NCBI RefSeq assembly: GCF_006716305.1
Contig: NZ_VFOU01000003.1
Location: 124,001 to 188,000 of the forward strand
Reading direction: 5' to 3'
Source of the DNA: Enteractinococcus coprophilus
GTDB taxonomy: Bacteria > Actinomycetota > Actinomycetes > Actinomycetales > Micrococcaceae
Length of the DNA stretch: 64,000 nt
Positions within the stretch are counted from its first letter, which is position 1; every line of letters begins with the position of its first letter. The notes below the pieces were generated by a model. It was given only the letters and a program-made list of their open reading frames with translations, searched no databases and was not told the origin of the DNA. The position numbers and the translations under genes were made by a program. Below are positions 36,340 to 42,536 of the stretch, one piece after another.

Positions 36340-37443
36340 ATGTTCGATGCCATACAGCAGTACCTCCTAACGCGGGAGATCCCAACAGAACTCACGGAAT
36401 GGGTCGCGGAAAACGCCCAAGGGATTGACTCCGGGAGAATACAAGTTCGCAACGTGCTCTCCCGACTTGCTGATTTCGGCATGCTGGATCTTGGCGCCTC
36501 CGCGAATCACGAAGGCCAACTCCTACACCAAGCCAGTGCCATCGAACAGCTCGCCCGTAGGTCATTCAGCACCGGTTTTGCGCTGTGGGGCCACAGAATG
36601 TGTATCGAATTTCTTAGCCTTGCCGGTGGATCCTACGCAGAATCGCTGCTCCCTGCGTTGCGTTCGGGTACTACGCCTGGTGCTTCTGCTATGGCGCCGG
36701 GCTACAAAGCCCTGGCGGAGGCTGGGGATCTCAGTCTTCGGGTGGACCGTGATGGCCGTGGTCAGTATCGATTGTCGGGCCGGATTGCCTGGGCTTCGAA
36801 TCTGTATTCGGATGCCATCGCCATAACTCCCGCATACGGACCTGATGCACCTGAGCACACAAGCGGTGCCGAGGGTGGCGTCGTCGTTGCTTTGCCGTTG
36901 AACAGTCCAGGAGTAACGATAGGTCCCGAACTTGAGCTTCTTGCGATGCGAGGGACAGCCTCTACTTCTGTAGAACTCGACGGCGTCGTGATCAGCCCTG
37001 ATCAGATACTCACCACGGATTTTGTACCATTCTTACAACGTACGCGCCCAACGCTGAGTATCTTGCAGGCCAGCTTTTGTCTGGGTTTAGCTACCACCTG
37101 CTATGCGCATGCCGTGGAGAATGCTACCGGAGCGAATGCGAATTTTATGCCAGAGATCCAAGAGCAGGGTCGAATGCTTACTGAAACAAAACAGCAGCTG
37201 GCTGCATTAGCGCAAGCAGTTGGGACTGCTACCCCAACGAAGCCAGTGGATGTTCTATCGATGCGGCTGAACGCCGGGCGACTCGGAGTGGAGCTTGCCG
37301 CACTGGAACTCAAAACTGCGGGTGGTAAGGGTTTTGTTACCACCTCAGATACGAACCGGCGGTACCGTGAGTCGACGTTCATCCCGTTGCAGTCGCCATC
37401 GGAGGCACAGTTGCGTTGGGAGCTTGAGCAGTTGCAATCGTAA
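36340..37443 (+). CDS. Acyl-CoA dehydrogenase-like flavoprotein
   Basis: This 367-aa protein has the overall acyl-CoA dehydrogenase layout: helical N-terminal part, a central beta-domain (about 100-215, with WASNLYSDAIAITPAYG) and a helical C-terminal domain. Family-like pieces include GGKGFVTTSDTNRRYRESTF. The usual catalytic Glu and GTxxI ending are not evident, and the C-terminus reads LQSPSEAQLRWELEQ, so the enzyme may act on another substrate or have lost dehydrogenase activity. ATG 36340 follows AAGGGGACGC at about 36321. It lies beside the sortase remnant, divergent from it. Confidence 0.75.
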   Translation: MFDAIQQYLLTREIPTELTEWVAENAQGIDSGRIQVRNVLSRLADFGMLDLGASANHEGQLLHQASAIEQLARRSFSTGFALWGHRMCIEFLSLAGGSYAESLLPALRSGTTPGASAMAPGYKALAEAGDLSLRVDRDGRGQYRLSGRIAWASNLYSDAIAITPAYGPDAPEHTSGAEGGVVVALPLNSPGVTIGPELELLAMRGTASTSVELDGVVISPDQILTTDFVPFLQRTRPTLSILQASFCLGLATTCYAHAVENATGANANFMPEIQEQGRMLTETKQQLAALAQAVGTATPTKPVDVLSMRLNAGRLGVELAALELKTAGGKGFVTTSDTNRRYRESTFIPLQSPSEAQLRWELEQLQS

Positions 37444-37545
37444 ATAACTGATTACGCTGTCTGCGGTCAGATGTGATCATGCTTTCTCCTCATGGCTGAT
37501 GAGCGTTATAAGCTTCGGGAGCTAGCTTCATCGATTTAACGCCGA

Positions 37546-37572
37546 TTGTGGATACTCGTCGTTTATCCACAA
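37546..37572. promoter_or_regulatory. Inverted repeat with a consensus DnaA box
   Basis: TTGTGGATA (37546-37554) and TATCCACAA (37564-37572) form a perfect 9-bp inverted repeat with a 9-base spacer. The right arm contains TTATCCACA (37563-37571), the exact DnaA-box consensus, and the left arm a box with one mismatch. It lies 110 bases upstream of the small HTH gene in an otherwise empty 240-base intergenic region. Confidence 0.4.
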
Positions 37573-37683
37573 TGTTGCCGGCGGGGGCTTATCTTGTCCT
37601 AGCCAATGGTTATTAATGATCTATAGGCCGGGCTCCAAAGAGCACCGAGTCATCAGATCAACGACGATGGAGAGAAAATCGCG

Positions 37684-37920
37684 ATGACCACGTCAACCAT
37701 CAACCAAACTGAGCAATTAGAAGCACTGCGCGCCAATCTGCGTGACCTGATCGCAGACAGCGGGAAAACCCTCCAAGACATCATTGACGAGACCGGCATT
37801 CCCAGATCCACACTGTATAAGCGGCTCAACGTCGAGGGCTCAGCGATCGATATGAACGAGGTACACAAAATTTGGACTGCCTGCGGCAAACCCGGCACCA
37901 TAGCGGATCTCGTGGCGTAG
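37684..37920 (+). CDS. Small helix-turn-helix protein
   Basis: The 78-aa protein has a Cro/XRE-like helix-turn-helix at about residues 27-55 (KTLQDIIDETGIPRSTLYKR), with a following helix. ATG 37684 follows GGAGAGAAAATCGCG. It has no visible partner (no toxin gene or restriction gene beside it). It may regulate its own promoter; the inverted repeat at 37546-37572 is the only obvious candidate site. It could be a remnant of a mobile element given the IS next to it. Confidence 0.7.
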   Translation: MTTSTINQTEQLEALRANLRDLIADSGKTLQDIIDETGIPRSTLYKRLNVEGSAIDMNEVHKIWTACGKPGTIADLVA

Positions 37921-38038
37921 CCCATAAGAAGACCCATCTGGTTCCGCTTTGAATGTCGCGGCAGACGCCCTCGATGTTCTTGCCGCACAAATGAATGTGG
38001 TCACAATGAGCCCACGAATTGATTCGCAGGGGAACAAG

Positions 38039-38078
38039 AAACCCCTTCTGCCGTCAGATCATGCGGCTGAAGGGGTTT
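38039..38078 (-). terminator. Probable original terminator of tRNA-Leu, displaced by the IS
   Basis: AAACCCCTTC (38039-38048) pairs with GAAGGGGTTT (38069-38078), extended by GCCG/CGGC inside. On the minus strand the stem is followed by CTTGTT. Removing the IS and one 16-bp repeat would place it about 10 bases behind the tRNA 3' end, the normal place of a tRNA terminator. Confidence 0.6.
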
Positions 38079-38084
38079 CGGTAT

Positions 38085-38100
38085 TCAGTGCCTCCGATGG
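38085..38100 (+). repeat. Left target-site duplication of the IS481 element
   Basis: TCAGTGCCTCCGATGG ends exactly where the IS begins. The identical 16 bases recur at 39541-39556, immediately after the IS end, where they are the 3' part of the tRNA-Leu gene plus four downstream bases. Confidence 0.85.
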
Positions 38101-38108
38101 TGTCTAGT

Positions 38109-38231
38109 GTCACGACATCGTTGACAGGTTTTGACTGGACTGAACCCAAGAGACCGTTGACCGATGTGTCGGGACATCGTTGACATTTTGGGACAGTGAT
38201 CGTTGACCGGTGAGTCGCGACATCGTTGACA
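38109..38231 (+). repeat. Three subterminal 18-bp repeats at the IS left end
   Basis: GTCRSGACATCGTTGACA-like copies lie at 38109-38126, 38168-38185 and 38214-38231, with two degenerate half copies (CCGTTGACC near 38154 and TCGTTGACC near 38200). They cover the promoter region of the transposase and are probable transposase-binding sites. Confidence 0.65.
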
Positions 38232-38253
38232 GTGCTGCCGGCAATGATGAGCT

Positions 38254-39435
38254 ATGTCTAGCTCACAAAAGAATCTGGTTATTGCTCGCTCGGTGGTAGA
38301 TCAAGGCTTGAGTATTGCTCAGGCTGCAGCGAAGTTTGGAGTGTCCCGGCAATGGGTCCATCAGCTCGTGCAACGGTATCGATCCGGTGGGGTTGCGGCG
38401 GTCTTGCCGCAATCTAAGGCACCCAAATCCCGGCCGCAAACGACGACCGAGACGGTGCGGGCCCGGGTTATTGGCTTGCGTCAAACCCTAGTGGCTAACG
38501 GGGCCGATGCTGGCCCAGAGACCATTGCCTGGCATCTGGCCCGAGAGGGCTTCCACGTGCCATCGACCTCCACCATCCAACGCATCCTGCGCGCCGCCGG
38601 ACTGGTGGTGGCCCAGCCGAAGAAGCGTCCGAAATCCTCGTATATCCGATTCCAAGCCGAACTACCCAATGGGTGCTGGCAAGCCGATATCACCTACTGG
38701 TTCTTAGTCGATGGCACCCGGGTGGAGATCCTAGATTTCTTAGATGATCATTCCAGGTTGCTATTGACCATCCAGGCCAAAGCCCTGTGGACCAGCGCCG
38801 ATGTCGTGGCCGTGATGGACCAGCTGATCACCACCTATGGGCCGCCAGCTGCCACGTTGACGGATAACGGGATGGTGTTCACTGCTCGATTCACCAGCCG
38901 GCCCGGGGCCAAAAACGGGTTCGAAAAACTGCTAGCCGCCCATCACATCCAACAACGCAACGGGGCACCATCACATCCGCAAACCCAAGGCAAAATCGAA
39001 CGCTTCCACCAAACCCTCAAACGCTGGCTGGGCGCCCGCTCATTGCCGGCCTCCCTAGAACAACTGCAAATGCTCTTGGATACCTTTGCTACCTGGTATA
39101 ACACCGAACGACCCCACCGAGCGATCAACCGGCGCACCCCAGCCCAGGCCTACACGGCCTTACCCAAAGCCACCCCGAACACCACCCATGACACCGAATA
39201 CCGCACCCGCACCGACCGGGTGGACAACAACGGGAAAGTCACACTGCGCTACGCCAGCAAAATCCGCCATCTGGGCATCGGCTCCGCGCACCGCGGCAAG
39301 CAAGTGCTGATGCTCATCCACAACGACCACGTCACTATCTCAGATGCGGCCACCGGCGAGATCCTCACCGAATATATCTTGGACGCCACCAAGGATTATC
39401 AGAAACCGACCTGGCGCAAACCCCTCAGTGAATGA
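38254..39435 (+). CDS. IS481-family transposase
   Basis: The 393-aa DDE transposase has an N-terminal helix-turn-helix (LSIAQAAAKFGVSRQWVHQL), a second HTH region, and an rve-type catalytic core with the triad in WQADITYW (Asp), TLTDNGMVFTARF (Asp) and QGKIERFHQTLKRW (Glu). The C-terminal part (TEYRTRTDRVDNNGKVTLRY, VLMLIHNDHVTI) is the family's usual end. The frame is intact from ATG 38254 to the stop at 39435, followed by an internal terminator, so the element may be active. Confidence 0.95.
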   Translation: MSSSQKNLVIARSVVDQGLSIAQAAAKFGVSRQWVHQLVQRYRSGGVAAVLPQSKAPKSRPQTTTETVRARVIGLRQTLVANGADAGPETIAWHLAREGFHVPSTSTIQRILRAAGLVVAQPKKRPKSSYIRFQAELPNGCWQADITYWFLVDGTRVEILDFLDDHSRLLLTIQAKALWTSADVVAVMDQLITTYGPPAATLTDNGMVFTARFTSRPGAKNGFEKLLAAHHIQQRNGAPSHPQTQGKIERFHQTLKRWLGARSLPASLEQLQMLLDTFATWYNTERPHRAINRRTPAQAYTALPKATPNTTHDTEYRTRTDRVDNNGKVTLRYASKIRHLGIGSAHRGKQVLMLIHNDHVTISDAATGEILTEYILDATKDYQKPTWRKPLSE

Positions 39436-39460
39436 ACCCATGAACAACCCCGGGAACGAC

Positions 39461-39492
39461 AAAAGCCGCAGAAAATACATTCTGCGGCTTTT
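39461..39492 (+). terminator. Internal terminator of the IS481 transposase gene
   Basis: AAAAGCCGCAGAA (39461-39473) and TTCTGCGGCTTTT (39480-39492) form a perfect 13-bp stem with a six-base loop and a T-rich 3' arm, 25 bases after the transposase stop. It would also block read-through into the tRNA region. Confidence 0.8.
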
Positions 39493-39540
39493 GTCATCCA
39501 TGTCGCGACTCATCTGTCAACGATGTCGCGACTCAGGACA

Positions 39541-39556
39541 TCAGTGCCTCCGATGG
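39541..39556 (+). repeat. Right target-site duplication, inside tRNA-Leu
   Basis: The copy TCAGTGCCTCCGATGG corresponds on the minus strand to the end of the tRNA T-stem, the 3' acceptor strand, the discriminator A and the next four bases. Because the duplication restores these bases, the tRNA gene stays complete. Confidence 0.85.
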
Positions 39557-39618
39557 GACTCGAACCCATAACACAGCGATTTTAAGTCGCTTGCCTCTAC
39601 CGATTGGGCTACGGAGGC
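39545..39618 (-). tRNA. tRNA-Leu (anticodon UAA) with short variable loop
   Basis: The 74-nt cloverleaf reads acceptor GCCTCCG/CGGAGGC, D-arm with a GCC/GGC stem, anticodon stem AGCGA/TCGCT around loop CTTAAAA (anticodon TAA), a 5-nt variable loop GTGTT, T-arm ATGGG-TTCGAGT-CCCAT, and discriminator A73; CCA is not encoded. The anticodon and A73 indicate leucine, but leucine tRNAs normally have a long variable arm. The IS481 element begins four bases after the 3' end. Confidence 0.85.
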
Positions 39619-39685
39619 GAACATTTAGAGTTTAGCGCATTTGAAACCGATGGTCACAATTTGCGAACCCTAAACGTTCACGATC

Positions 39686-39715
39686 ACGGTCCGCCGGCAG
39701 AAACCGCTGGACCGT
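39686..39715 (-). terminator. Hairpin after the NDH-2 gene
   Basis: ACGGTCC (39686-39692) pairs with GGACCGT (39709-39715), with partial pairing inside, 19 bases after the NDH-2 stop on the minus strand. No strong T tract. Confidence 0.4.
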
Positions 39716-39733
39716 CGTCGTAAGTTATAACGC

Positions 39734-41143
39734 TTAAGCTTGAGCCGCTTGTGCTTTTTGGTCTAAGCGGTTTGGCAGTTTCTCTAATCCGGCAGCTTCA
39801 CGGAATGCGTTGTGCGGGGTTTCGAGTTCCTTGAGCTGGGTGGTGTCTTTGCCCCAGATCACCTCGTTGATCCAGCCACCAAGAACGCGTGAGCTGCGTT
39901 CCCAGGTTGGCAGCGCGTAGTTGTGGTAGGCGCGGTGAGCAAACCACGCGGCAACACCGGATAGCTCGATGCCCAACGGGTTCCCGATACCTTTACCTAG
40001 CCCCATACCGGCTACTGCACCAAGCGATTTGTGGTAGTACTCTTCAACTGCGCCTTCGCCGAAGCGAACAGCCATGAGGTTATCGGCCAGACGGGTGGCC
40101 TGACGACCGGCGTGCTGAGCGTTTGGTACACAGAAACCGCCGGGGCCATCACCGGTGAGGTCTGGAACAGCGGCAACGTCGCCGGCGGCCCATGCGCCTT
40201 CCAGTACGCCACCTTCGCCGTCAGAGACCTGCAGAGTCGGGGTAACTTCGATACGGCCACGCTGTTCGACTGGGAAGTCCGTGGAACGAGCCAGTTTGTT
40301 GGCTGCAACACCTGCGGTCCAGATGAGGGTATCGGCGTCGAATGAACCGGCGTCAGATTGGTCGGTCATGTTGACCAGTTTCAGGTGGTTGTCCACGGCC
40401 GAGGACAGCGAGGTGTTCAGCATAACCTCGATGCCGCGGGAGCGGAATTCTTCGACCACGGAGACAGCTTGTTCTTCGCTGACTTCTGGCATGATGCGAC
40501 CCATGGCTTCGATCAGCACGATACGAGCATCGGACTGGGCCAAGCGTGGGTTCTTGGAAATTGCGGTGCGCACGAGGTCTTCGATTTCACCGATGAGTTC
40601 TGCACCAGCGAATCCGCCACCGACGACAACGAAGGTCATGGCTTTGCGACGCTGTTCGGCGTCGGTCATCAGCGCTGCAGATTCGATGCGCTCCAGGATC
40701 TGATTGCGGATGCTCACGGCTTCTTCGATGCGCTTCAGACCAATGGCGGCTTCGCCCAGGCCATCGATTGGGAAGGTACGGGAGTCAGCACCGGCGGTGA
40801 CCACCACATCCTGGTACGGCAGGTCGAAGGTCATGCCTGCGGGGCCTTCAACAACGGCCACTTTTTCAGCGTGGTTGATTTCGACAATTTTGCCCTGCAC
40901 GATTTCGGACTGACGCAGGTGGCTGCGCAGATCAACGAGTGCGTGGCGAGGCTCGATCGAGCCGCCGACGACTTCTGGCAGAAACGGTTGGTAGGTCAGA
41001 TAAGAATTTGGTTCCACAACGGTGACGATGCCACCGCGGTCGCGAATCTTTTTCTGTAGGCGTTTCGCTACGTGGTATCCAGCGTAGCCACCGCCCACGA
41101 CGAGGACGCGGGGTTTGGGAGATAGATGAGGAGTAATAGCCAT
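39734..41143 (-). CDS. ndh: Type II NADH dehydrogenase (NDH-2)
   Basis: NDH-2 is a peripheral membrane flavoprotein that passes electrons from NADH to menaquinone without pumping protons. The 469-aa protein has the FAD fold VLVVGGGYAGYHVAKRLQKK, the NADH fold FVVVGGGFAGAELIGEIEDL, WTAGVAANKLA, and AAGDVAAVPDLTG. The C-terminal AWFAHRAYHNYALPTWERSSR region is the usual membrane-binding amphipathic part. AGGTAGGGC precedes ATG 41143; the open frame to 41431 overlaps the protease gene and is spurious. Confidence 0.93.
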   Translation of the reverse strand: MAITPHLSPKPRVLVVGGGYAGYHVAKRLQKKIRDRGGIVTVVEPNSYLTYQPFLPEVVGGSIEPRHALVDLRSHLRQSEIVQGKIVEINHAEKVAVVEGPAGMTFDLPYQDVVVTAGADSRTFPIDGLGEAAIGLKRIEEAVSIRNQILERIESAALMTDAEQRRKAMTFVVVGGGFAGAELIGEIEDLVRTAISKNPRLAQSDARIVLIEAMGRIMPEVSEEQAVSVVEEFRSRGIEVMLNTSLSSAVDNHLKLVNMTDQSDAGSFDADTLIWTAGVAANKLARSTDFPVEQRGRIEVTPTLQVSDGEGGVLEGAWAAGDVAAVPDLTGDGPGGFCVPNAQHAGRQATRLADNLMAVRFGEGAVEEYYHKSLGAVAGMGLGKGIGNPLGIELSGVAAWFAHRAYHNYALPTWERSSRVLGGWINEVIWGKDTTQLKELETPHNAFREAAGLEKLPNRLDQKAQAAQA

Positions 41144-41208
41144 ATGCCCTACCTTAGTTGGCTTGACGTAACTTTGTGAAGTTTTTACCAAAGTCACAAA
41201 GATTGTGG

Positions 41209-42534
41209 TTATTGGTTGCGTCTGCGAGTGAAAAAGACCGTGAGAATGATCACCGTAAGGAGCAAAACTGCAAAGCCGATGACGACGGTCGCTTGCAGCG
41301 TGGACGGTGGTTCTTCCAGCTTGGCGGCAGTGGGAACCTGGGTGGGGTAATTGATCGGACCGGCGACTTCGCGAGTGTCCTCGGTGCCACTGGTCTCTTC
41401 GATTTCTCCGCGGCGATGCAAGGTAATCCACTCGGCGATTGACCCCATCGGGTTGACATCAGTGGTCGGCACGTCCGCGCTGACCGCAGCCGCCGCATCG
41501 ATCATGCCACGTCCATAGAGATTATCTTGGCCCGCATTCCCGGTGTCTTTGGCGGTTTCCAGGATGCGATGAATCACCTGAGGGGCCGGCATCTCTGGGT
41601 TGTCGGCCCGGATCAGTGCTGCAAGTCCCGATACTAACGGTGCCGCGCCCGAGGTACCCGACCACGTGGTGTAGTTATCATCGGGTAGCGCGCCGATCAA
41701 TGGATCGGCAGGGGCCGCAACCCCGATGGTGATGCCCTCGGTCGAAGCATCCCACGAGGCATTGCCGTCTTCATCAAGCCCAGCCACCGTGAGCACTCCG
41801 GGAATGGTCGCGGGTGCTCCGACGACGTCAGAGCCGGAAGCGCGATTACCTGCTGCCACGACCACGACGACGTCATTTTCTTCGGCGTAGAGGAATGCGT
41901 CGTCCCAAGCTTCTGGCCAGTCTTGGGCCGAAGATGCCAGAGAGATATTAATGACATCGGCTCCCTGATCGACCAACCAGGTCATACCGTCGGCGATTTG
42001 TTCATCAACCGAGGGCACGTTGGGTGCACTGTCATCAAGCAGCACGGAGACGGATAGCAGATCGGCTTTCGGCGCCGTCCCGAGGATCCCGTCGGTGCCA
42101 AATTCATCGATTGGTGCTACTTCTTCTTGCTCGGTGTCTTCCTCAGCGTCGTCCTTCTCACCCTTGTCTTCGGCATCCTCGTCGTCTTCTTCAGGTTCCG
42201 GAGGATCGCCGTGACCGTGGCCGGCAAGAAGTGAGGCCACCATCGTGCCGTGGTTGGGATCCGGTCCCATGGGCGTGGTGCCGTTTGCTTCGCCGGTTCC
42301 GGAAGCATCGTAGCCGCCGACGACCTGACCGGTGAGATCTTGGTGGGATGCGTCAATACCGGTGTCGATCACCCCGACGGTCACGCCCTGGCCCATGCTG
42401 GTTTCCCAGGCGGTGGTGAACCCGTAGTCCTCGAGCCAGTATTGCTCATCGCGCCACGAATCGGCAGCCGCAGGGGTGGCAAGAATTGCGGTCAGTGCAA
42501 TACCGGCGACGCCGGCAAGTGCCTTGTTGTACAT
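41209..42534 (-). CDS. Subtilisin-like (S8) serine protease, membrane-anchored
   Basis: The 441-aa preprotein has a signal peptide (MYNKALAGVAGIALTAILAT, cleavage after the AAA region), the catalytic Asp in VTVGVIDTGIDASHQD, His in DPNHGTMVASLLAGHG and Ser in TTWSGTSGAAPLVSGLAAL, and a C-terminal membrane helix before RRRNQ. This is the layout of mycosin-type proteases, but no type VII secretion genes are present here. Just after the His motif there is a roughly 30-residue stretch almost wholly Asp/Glu/Lys. The ATG lies two bases after the ppx stop with GAGG inside ppx, so translation is likely coupled. Confidence 0.92.
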   Translation of the reverse strand: MYNKALAGVAGIALTAILATPAAADSWRDEQYWLEDYGFTTAWETSMGQGVTVGVIDTGIDASHQDLTGQVVGGYDASGTGEANGTTPMGPDPNHGTMVASLLAGHGHGDPPEPEEDDEDAEDKGEKDDAEEDTEQEEVAPIDEFGTDGILGTAPKADLLSVSVLLDDSAPNVPSVDEQIADGMTWLVDQGADVINISLASSAQDWPEAWDDAFLYAEENDVVVVVAAGNRASGSDVVGAPATIPGVLTVAGLDEDGNASWDASTEGITIGVAAPADPLIGALPDDNYTTWSGTSGAAPLVSGLAALIRADNPEMPAPQVIHRILETAKDTGNAGQDNLYGRGMIDAAAAVSADVPTTDVNPMGSIAEWITLHRRGEIEETSGTEDTREVAGPINYPTQVPTAAKLEEPPSTLQATVVIGFAVLLLTVIILTVFFTRRRNQ

Positions 42535-42536
42535 CG

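Larger units (their letters stand above)
37921..38100. other. Gene-free stretch left of the IS element
   Basis: The 333 bases between the HTH stop and the transposase start hold the displaced tRNA terminator at 38039-38078, the left 16-bp duplication at 38085-38100, and, from 38101, the left end of the IS element with its repeats. No coding frame is supported. Confidence 0.55.
38101..39540 (+). mobile_element. IS481-family insertion sequence, complete
   Basis: The 1440-bp element begins TGTC and ends GACA. Its ends form an imperfect inverted repeat of about 27 bp (38101-38127 against 39514-39540, 23 of 27 identical by eye). It carries one transposase gene and an internal terminator, and is bounded by perfect 16-bp direct repeats, so it looks intact and possibly recent. 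The left end holds three copies of an 18-bp motif (38109-38126, 38168-38185, 38214-38231) and the right end one inverted copy (39515-39532). Target duplications in the family are usually reported as about 4 to 15 bp, so 16 is at the top of the range. Confidence 0.9.

Noticed and set aside
34239-37443. Complete beta-oxidation or butyrate operon
   Set aside because: The dehydrogenase and thioesterase are on one strand, the acyl-CoA dehydrogenase-like gene is on the other and separated by the sortase remnant; hydratase and thiolase are absent.
37684-37920. Toxin-antitoxin system based on the small HTH protein
   Set aside because: No toxin-like gene lies beside it; the neighbour is an IS element.
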